The notes under the pieces: model-generated
Told to the model about the DNA's origin: nothing
Database searches by the model: none
What the model saw: only the letters and a program-made list of their open reading frames with translations
Part shown: piece by piece, positions 11,973-19,326 of the stretch
How positions within the stretch are numbered: position 1 is the first letter of the stretch
Layout of the letters: each line of letters starts with the position of its first letter
Position numbers and translations under genes: made by a program
NCBI GenBank assembly: GCA_003550725.1
Contig: PUKZ01000185.1
Location: 1-64,000 of the forward strand
DNA length: 64,000 nt
Direction: 5' to 3'
Source: Bacteroidales bacterium
Lineage (GTDB): Bacteria > Bacteroidota > Bacteroidia > Bacteroidales > UBA7960

Positions 11973-12764
11973 ATGATTAACAGAAACCACTTTACAGCAA
12001 TAGTTTTAATAACCTGGATTTTGCCTCTTATTACGGCTTTCTCTCAACCTGATATATATAATCATCAAGCCAAAAATGAAAGTCAAAACGAACAAGATTC
12101 CAAAAAAATATTCCAAACTCTTACAGAATATTCGGGACACAAAATAGTTATTCAATTTACAAAAGGCGAATCTCACAATCATCCACTTATGGCCTTCTGG
12201 TTGGAAGACACTTCAGGTAGATACATTCAAAGTTTATATGTTGCCAAATCGATTGCAAAAGGATATTTCAGATATGGTGATGCTTCCACAGGCAGATGGA
12301 AACCCGGCCCATTAAGAAGACCTGCAGCTTTACCTTACTGGGGGCATAAAAGGGGTATAAAAGCAAACGATGGTTACTATATCCCTGCAAAAGACAGCCC
12401 TATGCCTGATGCTGTGACAGGTCCAACACCAAAAGCTGACTTTATCCTTAAAACTAATTCCAAACATAAAAAACCGGAAGTTTTTAATGTTATGATGGAA
12501 ATTAATCAATCATGGAACTGGAATCATTATTGGCATAACAATAAATTCCCCGATGATGAACACTATAAAACATCAAGTCAACCCGCATTGGTTTATAAAG
12601 CAACTATCAACATAAACAACCTGCTACCCGAGTATATTATGAAACCTATTGGTCATAGCCATTGGTCAGGCAAAAACGGCAATCTTTATGATGACCTTAG
12701 CACTATAACAACCGCACTTGATATTGTAGATGAAGTAAAAATAAAAATTGAAGTACCTGAATAA
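11973..12764 (+). CDS. Secreted DUF2271-like protein
   Basis: This is a predicted periplasmic protein of 263 residues with a signal peptide (ILPLITAFSQ, cleavage near residue 25). The body contains FWLEDTSGRYIQSLYV, a PDAVTGPTPKADFILKT stretch and a Trp/Asn/His-rich segment (NQSWNWNHYWHN). This arrangement resembles DUF2271 periplasmic proteins, but I recognise it only by eye. The gene starts 11 bp after the TonB receptor, so the two are probably co-expressed and may act on the same ligand. The many His and Trp residues would suit metal or cofactor binding, which is speculative. Confidence 0.55.
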   Translation: MINRNHFTAIVLITWILPLITAFSQPDIYNHQAKNESQNEQDSKKIFQTLTEYSGHKIVIQFTKGESHNHPLMAFWLEDTSGRYIQSLYVAKSIAKGYFRYGDASTGRWKPGPLRRPAALPYWGHKRGIKANDGYYIPAKDSPMPDAVTGPTPKADFILKTNSKHKKPEVFNVMMEINQSWNWNHYWHNNKFPDDEHYKTSSQPALVYKATININNLLPEYIMKPIGHSHWSGKNGNLYDDLSTITTALDIVDEVKIKIEVPE

Positions 12765-12791
12765 TTTAGAATAGGTGCTTTAGTGATACAT

Positions 12792-13223
12792 TTATTCTGT
12801 CGGCATCACATACCCCTTTATTTTAATTATTTTACTGTTTTCGGGCGAGTTACTGTGAATTATAAGCCTGCGATTTATAGGCCCGGGATGCGAAGAATTA
12901 TAACTAATCTGAATAAAACCTTGTTTGCCGGGTTCAATTGCCAAACGGGGCCAGGAAGGAATTGAAATACCACACGAACTCCTTACACTGTAAACCTGCA
13001 ATGGTATATTACCTGTATTAGTTAATGTAATCTGCCTGCTTGTATTACTATGTTGTAATATGGTATCATAGTTTACAGTTTTAAAATCCACCATTAACCT
13101 GGGGTGATTTTGATTTATGTCTTTCTGTATATTTTGCGAGTAACAACTTAATGGAAAACACGGCAAAAGAATAGCAGCAAAACCTACAAAAAGCAAAAGA
13201 ATTATTTTTTTATAACCCATCAT
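12792..13223 (-). CDS. Secreted DUF1573 protein
   Basis: This is a 143-residue exported protein with a signal peptide ending near CYSQ (residue 29) and a single DUF1573 immunoglobulin-like domain at about 45-140. The hallmark stretch ITLTNTGNIPLQVYSVRSSCG is followed by PGKQGFIQISYNS and a closing strand IIKIKGYV. DUF1573 domains are common in Bacteroidetes surface and periplasmic proteins and have no proven general function. The gene is 47 bp downstream of the DUF3109 gene on the same strand, and its 3' end converges with the DUF2271-like gene with 27 bp between. Confidence 0.8.
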   Translation of the reverse strand: MMGYKKIILLLFVGFAAILLPCFPLSCYSQNIQKDINQNHPRLMVDFKTVNYDTILQHSNTSRQITLTNTGNIPLQVYSVRSSCGISIPSWPRLAIEPGKQGFIQISYNSSHPGPINRRLIIHSNSPENSKIIKIKGYVMPTE

Positions 13224-13270
13224 TTATAGTGTATGCAATGATCCAATTAAGTACTCAATTTTAACTTCTC

Positions 13271-13843
13271 TTACTTTCCAAAATATTTTTTTGCAATATC
13301 GAAAAAATTATCGTACCACTTCTTGCCATATTTTCTAATAAGGGCATCTTTACAAAATTCATAAACCGTAACATTAAGTTTTTCCCCATATTTGCGGGCA
13401 GGGTCACAAACAGGCCATTTATGGTAGTTAACCGCATCAAAACCATTATTTTGCGATATCCTGATTGGATATAGATGGCAAGAAATTGGTTTTCGAAAAT
13501 TAATTTCCCCGTCAAAAAATGCTTTTTCTATGGCGCATCTTGCAATTTTGTGCTCATCATAATAAACGTAAACACATTGTTTATTATCAACCAAAGGTGT
13601 AGTCAGTTCGCCTTCAAAATCTTTAACATATAGCCCCTGCTGAGCAATTGCCCGCAAACTATCATTTAATAAATATGGCTTTATTGACGGATATATACGT
13701 TGTAATATATTGGTTTCTTCTTTAGTCAGCGGAGCTCCTGCATCGCCTTCAACACAACAATTACCAAGACATTTTTTCAGGTCGCACGTAAAACAGACAT
13801 CAAGCAAATCTTCAGATAAAATGGTATCATCCACAATTATCAT
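13271..13843 (-). CDS. DUF3109 cysteine-cluster protein
   Basis: This cytoplasmic protein of 190 residues is typical in length and sequence for the DUF3109 family of Bacteroidetes. It is cysteine-rich near the N-terminus (CFTCDLKKCLGNCCVEGD), with further cysteines in CVYVYYDEHKIARC, ISCHLYP and WPVCDPA, which resembles YkgJ-type putative Zn/Fe-binding proteins. No enzymatic activity is established for the family. It may form a two-gene unit with the DUF1573 gene, and it lies close to a group of Fe-S proteins, but a functional link is only a guess. Confidence 0.85.
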   Translation of the reverse strand: MIIVDDTILSEDLLDVCFTCDLKKCLGNCCVEGDAGAPLTKEETNILQRIYPSIKPYLLNDSLRAIAQQGLYVKDFEGELTTPLVDNKQCVYVYYDEHKIARCAIEKAFFDGEINFRKPISCHLYPIRISQNNGFDAVNYHKWPVCDPARKYGEKLNVTVYEFCKDALIRKYGKKWYDNFFDIAKKYFGK

Positions 13844-13968
13844 AAAATAATATATTAGGTTAATTTAATCCTATTCTATTAATAAGAATTGACAAATTAA
13901 TATTGACATCAATTATGGTTGTTTTCGCATAAATTAGCAATAGATAACATAGCTGTTACCAGATAGTT

Positions 13969-14490
13969 TTAGCCTTTATTATTTTTTAAATTTAAGACAC
14001 CAAAAAGATAAGCACTAAAAACTATTGAAGTTATAATTTGCAAATACATTGGTGTTCCTATCAGTGGTTCTTTAGGTATCAGTATAATAACTGCCAGATA
14101 TTTTAATCCATAATAAAGTGTTTTGGAAGCCCAGATACTTATAAAAATACTTAAAAAATTATTATAACGTTCGGCAAGCCTATAATATAGCCACACCATA
14201 AACAAGAGTTCAATAGAAATCAAAATACTTTTCACAAAAATGGGATGGGCGGCAATTGCAAAGGAAACCAACGGAAGTGTTGCAGCCAAAGCATAAGCAT
14301 TGTAACGATGAGTATGAACAATAGCAATTATAAGCATCAGCCTCATGGGCTCAATTAAATATATTGGCAAACTCAAAAGATGAGAAAAAGTAGGTATCAA
14401 ATACACAAATGCAAGTGCAAAAACATTAAAAACAGCTGCTGTGACAGTTTTTCTAATATTAATGGTTGAAGTAAGCGGTATTATTTTCAT
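13969..14490 (-). CDS. Small polytopic membrane protein, unknown
   Basis: The family is not recognised. The 173 residues contain about five or six hydrophobic segments and little else, with a short basic C-terminus (NLKNNKG). Size and helix number resemble ECF-transporter substrate-binding (S) components or small vitamin transporters, but no diagnostic motif is visible. It is transcribed divergently from the DUF362 gene, with 120 bp between the start codons, so the two could share regulation. Confidence 0.65.
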   Translation of the reverse strand: MKIIPLTSTINIRKTVTAAVFNVFALAFVYLIPTFSHLLSLPIYLIEPMRLMLIIAIVHTHRYNAYALAATLPLVSFAIAAHPIFVKSILISIELLFMVWLYYRLAERYNNFLSIFISIWASKTLYYGLKYLAVIILIPKEPLIGTPMYLQIITSIVFSAYLFGVLNLKNNKG

Positions 14491-14584
14491 ATTTTTTTGA
14501 TTTAATATGATTTTGTATTTTTATTGCATACTTAAAATAAAGCATTAATCTTTTTCAAAATTAAAACTTTTTGTACATTTCTTA

Positions 14585-14592
14585 TATATTTG
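14585..14592 (+). promoter_or_regulatory. Possible -7 promoter box for the DUF362 gene
   Basis: TATATTTG matches TAnnTTTG exactly and lies 18 bp before the ATG, which would give a very short leader. A TTG occurs at 14571-14573, but at a spacing of 11 rather than about 20 bp, so only the -7 box is supported. Confidence 0.35.
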
Positions 14593-14610
14593 TAAATAAA
14601 AAATAACATA

Positions 14611-15528
14611 ATGGACAGGAGAGATTTTTTAAAAAAAGGTTTTTTATACAGTTTATCGGGCAGCTTAATTACTACTGCATCAGGTTTTTTCTCTAATGTT
14701 TTTGGTAAGGGCAACTCATTGCCTGATTTGGTGGCAGTTAGGGGTTCTGACCCTGTTACTATGTATAAAAGGGGGATTGATGAAATCGGGGGTATGAGCA
14801 GGTTTGTAAAAAGAGGCCAGACAGTTGTTGTAAAGCCCAATATAGGGTGGGATGTTCCTCCCGAGCGTGCGGCTAATACTAATCCTCATCTTGTAAAAGC
14901 AATAATTGAGAGCTGTTATGAGGCCGGTGCCAGGAGAGTTTATTGTTTTGATAATACATGTGATAACTGGCGAAGGTCATATAAAAACAGCGGCATAGAA
15001 GATGCAGTTAATGACGCCAATGGGCAAATGGTGCCGGGCAACCAGGAAAGATATTACCATGATGTTGATATCCCTGGAACAAAAAAGCTTAAAAATGTTA
15101 AGGTACATGAGTTACTAATGGAGTCAGATCTGTATATAAATGTACCTGTGCTTAAGCATCATGGATCTACAACGCTGACTATAGCTATGAAAAACCTTAT
15201 GGGTGTTGTATGGGATCGCCGCTTTTATCACAGAAACGATTTACACCAATGCATTGCAGATTTTTGTCTTTTTGAGCGTAAACCAAAACTTAATATTGTA
15301 GATGCTTACCTTGTTATGACTAAAAACGGCCCCAGGGGCACATCTACATCAGACCTTACAAGAATGAAAAGCCTTCTAATATCTCCTGATATAGTTGCTA
15401 TTGATTCTGCCAGCGCCCGATTATTTGGCGCTGATCCCAATAATATCGGCCATATGCGTATTGCTGAAAAATTAGGTATTGGCTCACTTGACCTTAGCAA
15501 GCGTAATATCGAAAGGGTATATCTCTGA
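14611..15528 (+). CDS. DUF362 family protein with twin-arginine signal
   Basis: This is a DUF362 protein of 305 residues. The N-terminus MDRRDFLKKG is followed by a hydrophobic stretch, a good Tat signal pattern, so export in folded form with a bound cofactor is predicted. The body has the DUF362 hallmarks VVVKPNIGWD, ESCYEAGARRVY, NVPVLKHHGSTTLTIAMKNLMGV and the C-terminal DIVAIDSASARLFG. The ferredoxin domain found in many DUF362 proteins is absent; a NapH/NapG-like Fe-S protein is encoded 158 bp downstream and could supply it. DUF362 has no established reaction. Confidence 0.85.
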   Translation: MDRRDFLKKGFLYSLSGSLITTASGFFSNVFGKGNSLPDLVAVRGSDPVTMYKRGIDEIGGMSRFVKRGQTVVVKPNIGWDVPPERAANTNPHLVKAIIESCYEAGARRVYCFDNTCDNWRRSYKNSGIEDAVNDANGQMVPGNQERYYHDVDIPGTKKLKNVKVHELLMESDLYINVPVLKHHGSTTLTIAMKNLMGVVWDRRFYHRNDLHQCIADFCLFERKPKLNIVDAYLVMTKNGPRGTSTSDLTRMKSLLISPDIVAIDSASARLFGADPNNIGHMRIAEKLGIGSLDLSKRNIERVYL

Positions 15529-15686
15529 TCGCAATAGCAGCAAGTTTTATATTCCATAATTTTTGTTAATGTTACTGAAAAGTGTTGAAGTTAATTCTTA
15601 AAAATTGACCTGTTTGATTTAATATATCAAATTGATGAAAAGCCAGTAATCAAAAAAACAATTTTTAAATAAAAAAAATTAAATAT

Positions 15687-17264
15687 ATGAATCTTCGCCA
15701 TTTAAAAAAACTTCGGATTATTGTATCATTAGTAGTTTTTGCTTTCATTCTTTTACTTTTTATTGATTTCAGCACTCCTTTTATAGATTCTGTGTCAAAT
15801 TTTTTCATACGCTTACAGCTTTTTCCCTCTATACTAAGGTTTTTTGCTCTTTTCTTTACTATTTCAGGGCTTGGTTTTCTTTTGATTATCCTAATTTCAT
15901 TATTCTTTGGCAGAGTTTACTGTTCTTCTTTATGTCCTTTAGGTACCTTGCAAGATATCATTATAGCAATATCGAAAAGGCTTAAACCAAAAAAAAAGAA
16001 AAGGTTTACCTATAGCCGCTTTTCAAATCGCATTTTAAGATATGGAATACTTACAGTTACAATATTATTTTGGGTTTTGGGCAGTTTGTTTTTGATCAAT
16101 TTACTGGACCCCTTCAGTAATTTCGGTAAAATTTCAGTAACTTTTTTTCAGCCACTAATTTATTGGATAAATAACTCAATAAACATTGTTTTAGAGAATT
16201 TTGGCATATATTCATTGAGGCCATTAGATTTTAAGAGCCTTCCATTAAATGTGGTTTTAGTGTCAACTGTAATTTTTTTGGTTATTGCTATTTTATCGGT
16301 TTGGCGGGGAAGGTTATTCTGTAACACATTATGTCCGGCGGGTGCAGCTTTAGGTTTAATATCGGAAACATCGCTTTTTAAAATTGCTTTTAATGAAAAA
16401 GCTTGTTCTGGTTGCATGAAATGCGAGCATGTTTGTAAAGCCCAGTGCCTTGACAGCAAAAACCAGTTTATTGATCAAGGTCGTTGTGTAAGTTGCTTTA
16501 ATTGTTTTACAGCCTGCCCTAATAATGGTTTTTACTATAAATACAGGTTTGCCGGCAAAAATAATTTTACAGACCCTTCTGATAATCATGGAAAAAATAG
16601 GCGTAATTTCCTGATATCACTTGCATCTGCTACTTTAGCCATACCGATTGTCAGCAGCAATAAACTTTTGGCACAAAGTGCTGGTGCCGGATCTATACCA
16701 ACAGGAACAAGTTATCCTGTGACACCACCCGGATCTTTAAGCCACAATCATTTTACAAGTAAATGTATTGCTTGTTATTTATGTGTCGGTGTATGCCCGA
16801 CTAATGTTATTGTTCCGTCGTTTTTCGATTATGGGTTGGAAGGATTTATGCAACCCAAGCTGGATTACCATAAAAATTTTTGCAATTTTGATTGCGTTAA
16901 ATGCACCGAAGTTTGCCCAACAGGTGCTATTACCAAGCTTTCAAAAAAAGAAAAAGCAACAACTCAAATAGGTATTGCCAAATTCATGCCAGAAAGCTGT
17001 ATTGTGGTAGTTCAGGGAACAGATTGCGGGGCTTGTGCAGAGCATTGTCCTACACAAGCATTACAAATGATCCCTTACAATGACATTTTTCTTCCCGAAG
17101 TTACTCCCGAATTATGCGTTGGTTGCGGCGCTTGCGAATATGCATGCCCAACCGAGCCATACAAAGCTATCTTTGTTGAAAGCAACTATAAACATAAAGA
17201 AGCATTACCAATTGAAGAAGCAAACGGACCACGTGAACATGATGAAGATGAGTTCCCCTTTTAA
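15687..17264 (+). CDS. NapH-NapG-like fused membrane/periplasmic polyferredoxin
   Basis: This is a predicted quinol-linked electron-transfer protein. Residues 1-230 hold about five membrane helices and two CxxxCP motifs (C79/C83 in YCSSLCPLG, C212/C216 in FCNTLCPAG) as in NapH/MauN. Two ferredoxin motifs follow (from C240, CSGCMKC, and CVSCFNC). At R305-R306 a Tat-like motif (NRRNFLIS plus a hydrophobic stretch) begins a second part that carries four more cysteine clusters (CIACYLC, CVKCTEVCP, CGACAEHCP, CVGCGACEYACP), as in NapG/MauM. The protein therefore looks like NapH fused to NapG, with about six [4Fe-4S] sites. No nap or mau structural genes are nearby; the DUF362 gene precedes it. The acidic C-terminus (HDEDEF) is unremarkable. 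Confidence 0.85.
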   Translation: MNLRHLKKLRIIVSLVVFAFILLLFIDFSTPFIDSVSNFFIRLQLFPSILRFFALFFTISGLGFLLIILISLFFGRVYCSSLCPLGTLQDIIIAISKRLKPKKKKRFTYSRFSNRILRYGILTVTILFWVLGSLFLINLLDPFSNFGKISVTFFQPLIYWINNSINIVLENFGIYSLRPLDFKSLPLNVVLVSTVIFLVIAILSVWRGRLFCNTLCPAGAALGLISETSLFKIAFNEKACSGCMKCEHVCKAQCLDSKNQFIDQGRCVSCFNCFTACPNNGFYYKYRFAGKNNFTDPSDNHGKNRRNFLISLASATLAIPIVSSNKLLAQSAGAGSIPTGTSYPVTPPGSLSHNHFTSKCIACYLCVGVCPTNVIVPSFFDYGLEGFMQPKLDYHKNFCNFDCVKCTEVCPTGAITKLSKKEKATTQIGIAKFMPESCIVVVQGTDCGACAEHCPTQALQMIPYNDIFLPEVTPELCVGCGACEYACPTEPYKAIFVESNYKHKEALPIEEANGPREHDEDEFPF

Positions 17265-17640
17265 TGTTATTTTATAAAACAGTGTTTTATATTCTAAATT
17301 GAAATTTTTAAATAACAACCGAACATGCCGATCAACAATAGAAAAATACCAAAAAACTAACATTGTAGGCTTGTAAACACCTTTAAAAATATTTTTATGT
17401 GATCAAAAACAATTACCAAAAAACAAATAAATCAAATCTTCATCCATGAAATGAACAAATTGAACCGGAGTGTTTTAAATTAAGTATTTGAAAATTGGAA
17501 TTTATTTACTCACATATTTATAATTTAATTGGTGTTCGTTGTCTCGCTGCACTCAGCAGTAATTTGCAACTTTGTTATTTGTTTTTTTAAATCATTAATA
17601 ACTCATTGTTATACATTATAGGTAAATAATAAAAAAGCAT
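17265..17640. other. Intergenic region containing a dispersed repeat
   Basis: No ORF is supported. The left 235 bp are featureless AT-rich DNA; the right half holds copy A of an 88-bp repeat (17501-17588), also found inverted at 61.6 kb. Confidence 0.6.
17501..17588 (+). repeat. Dispersed 88-bp repeat, copy A
   Basis: The segment starting TTTATTTACTCACATATT matches the reverse complement of 61602-61688: the first 36 bases are identical, and the rest differs by four substitutions and one single-base indel. A small dyad (CTGC-ACTCA-GCAG) sits in the middle. It lies between the NapHG-like gene and the GNAT-like gene. It could be a short non-autonomous element or a regulatory cassette; no target-site duplication was recognised. 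Confidence 0.8.
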
Positions 17641-18807
17641 ATGCAAATAAAAGAAGTTAAGAGTTCTGCAGATAAAAAAGAATTCCTGTCGGTTCCACGT
17701 ATAATATACCGCCATGACCCTTATTGGATAAGCCATCTCGATCATGATATAGAAGCTGTTTTTGATACCGGGAAAAACAAAAATTTTCAAAATGGCGATG
17801 CAATCAGATGGATAATTAAGGATAATAACGGCAATTTAATAGGACGGGTAGCAGCTTTTATCAATAAACAGCTTGCATATACGCATGAACAACCTACAGG
17901 TGGAATGGGTTTTTTTGAATGTACCGATAATAAGGAAGCAGCATTTGCATTGTTTGACAAAAGCCGTGAATGGCTGGCTAACCGAGGAATAGAAGCGATG
18001 GAAGGCCCGGTAAACTTTGGCGAAAAAGACAGGTACTGGGGACTTTTAATAGATAATGCCGGATACCCTCCACCATACCTAATGAACTATAACCCGCCAT
18101 ATTATAAAAAACTTTTTGAATCATACGGATTTAAAAATTTCTATGAACAATATGTTTATCGCATACATAAAAATACAACATTAAACCCGTTTTTTGAAAA
18201 AAAATATCAACGGCTTATAAAACAACAGGGATATAAATTTGAAACCCTAAACAAAAAAAATATTGAAAAGTATGCCAATGATTTTATGATTATATACAAC
18301 GAAGCATGGAAAAATACACACAAACACTTTAAACCTTTAACAAAAAAAGAAGTGCTTAATATCTTTCACTCCATGAAGAGAATTATTGATCCCGATATTG
18401 TTTTATTTGTATACCATCATAATCGCCCAATAGCATTTTACATAAACCTACCCGAATTAAATCAAATATTTCGCTATTTAAACGGAAAACTTAATCTGAC
18501 AGGTAAACTCAAATTTTTGTATTACAAATGGATTGGAAAATGCAGAACAATGTATGGTTTTGTATTCGGTATTGTACCGGACCACAGAAATAAAGGCATA
18601 GAAAGTGCTATGATTAAAAAGTTTAAAGAATTATTATTAGAAATAGACCGGTATGATGACCTTTATATCTCATGGATAGGAGACTTTAATCCTAAAATGA
18701 TCAGGCTCATTGAAACATTAAACACGAAAAAAATTTTTACACTGGTTACCTACAAAAAATTGTTTGACCCAAATGCGAAATTTAAAAGGCACCCTGTCCT
18801 TTCTTAA
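17641..18807 (+). CDS. GNAT-like acyltransferase family protein
   Basis: This 388-residue cytoplasmic protein belongs to a Bacteroidetes family usually annotated as GNAT acetyltransferase. The N-terminal part has PRIIYRHDPYWI and NLIGRVAAFINKQ, and the C-terminal part has an acetyl-CoA-binding-like loop (VPDHRNKGIESAMIKKF). The length and the two GNAT-like halves suggest a duplicated fold. The substrate is unknown. It sits between the Fe-S protein gene and tRNA-Lys, and nothing in the sequence ties it to the redox genes around it. Upstream is the dispersed repeat. Confidence 0.7.
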   Translation: MQIKEVKSSADKKEFLSVPRIIYRHDPYWISHLDHDIEAVFDTGKNKNFQNGDAIRWIIKDNNGNLIGRVAAFINKQLAYTHEQPTGGMGFFECTDNKEAAFALFDKSREWLANRGIEAMEGPVNFGEKDRYWGLLIDNAGYPPPYLMNYNPPYYKKLFESYGFKNFYEQYVYRIHKNTTLNPFFEKKYQRLIKQQGYKFETLNKKNIEKYANDFMIIYNEAWKNTHKHFKPLTKKEVLNIFHSMKRIIDPDIVLFVYHHNRPIAFYINLPELNQIFRYLNGKLNLTGKLKFLYYKWIGKCRTMYGFVFGIVPDHRNKGIESAMIKKFKELLLEIDRYDDLYISWIGDFNPKMIRLIETLNTKKIFTLVTYKKLFDPNAKFKRHPVLS

Positions 18808-18936
18808 TAAAACATCCATAAAAACTCGCCGAAATATTATGAAAAAAATTTGGGTATTTTAATTATAGACTTTACATTTGCACTCCCAAAAAAACAAAAA
18901 GGTTCATAAAATAATAACACTTTAGTTTATTTAACT

Positions 18937-19009
18937 GACTCGGTAGCTCAGTTGGTAGAGCATATCCCTTTTAAGGATGGGGTCCTGGGTTCGAGTCCCA
19001 GCCGAGTCA
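18937..19009 (+). tRNA. tRNA-Lys (anticodon TTT)
   Basis: All cloverleaf arms are present: acceptor GACTCGG/CCGAGTC, D arm GCTC-AGTTGGTA-GAGC, anticodon stem TATCC/GGATG around CTTTTAA (anticodon TTT), and T arm CTGGG-TTCGAGT-CCCAG with discriminator A. CCA is not encoded. A strong terminator follows 4 bp later. It stands alone, not in a tRNA cluster, and no integrase or duplicated 3' end was seen nearby. Confidence 0.97.
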
Positions 19010-19013
19010 CAAA

Positions 19014-19041
19014 AGCCCGGCCAACCAGCCGGGCTTTTTTT
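19014..19041 (+). terminator. Rho-independent terminator of tRNA-Lys
   Basis: AGCCCGGC (19014-19021) pairs with GCCGGGCT (19028-19035) around a 6-nt loop, and the stem runs straight into seven T residues. This is the clearest intrinsic terminator in the window. Confidence 0.92.
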
Positions 19042-19102
19042 ATAACTTCTCGCCATAAAACAGTTTTACCCAAAAAATCATAAAAATGTATGAAAAAATA
19101 CA

Positions 19103-19119
19103 CTTATTTTAAAAATAAG
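19103..19119. other. Palindrome upstream of the amrS-like promoter
   Basis: CTTATTTTAAAAATAAG is a near-perfect palindrome (8-bp arms around one base) ending 15 bp upstream of the -33 box at 19135. It could be an operator or activator site, or a chance AT-rich palindrome. Confidence 0.3.
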
Positions 19120-19134
19120 CTGTTTTTCTCGGGG

Positions 19135-19165
19135 TTGTGTATTTTTTAATTTTTTCCTATATTTG
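19135..19165 (+). promoter_or_regulatory. Bacteroidetes-type promoter for the first amrS-like gene
   Basis: TTG (19135-19137), a 20-nt spacer and TATATTTG (19158-19165) match the TTG-N19..21-TAnnTTTG consensus exactly. Transcription would start near 19172 and give a leader of about 155 nt carrying a hairpin. Confidence 0.7.
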
Positions 19166-19187
19166 TTATATACGGCTAATTAGGCTT

Positions 19188-19219
19188 TATAATTATCACT
19201 TGATAGGGTGAAAATTATA
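19188..19219 (+). promoter_or_regulatory. Leader hairpin of the first amrS-like gene
   Basis: TATAATTATCAC (19188-19199) pairs with GTGAAAATTATA (19208-19219), 11 of 12 positions, around an 8-nt loop. It lies inside the predicted 5' untranslated region, about 16 nt after the expected transcription start. No T-run follows, so it is not a simple attenuator. Confidence 0.4.
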
Positions 19220-19326
19220 TAATAATAATAGTTCATTTTGAACCGTTTTTTATTCTCATTAATATAAATATCACATTTAGTATTGATTTGTTGAAGTTTT
19301 AAAATAGGGAGTGAAATAATTTTTGC

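Noticed and set aside
18937-19041. tRNA-Lys as an integration site for a mobile element
   Set aside because: No integrase, no duplicated tRNA 3' end and no change in base composition were seen next to it.
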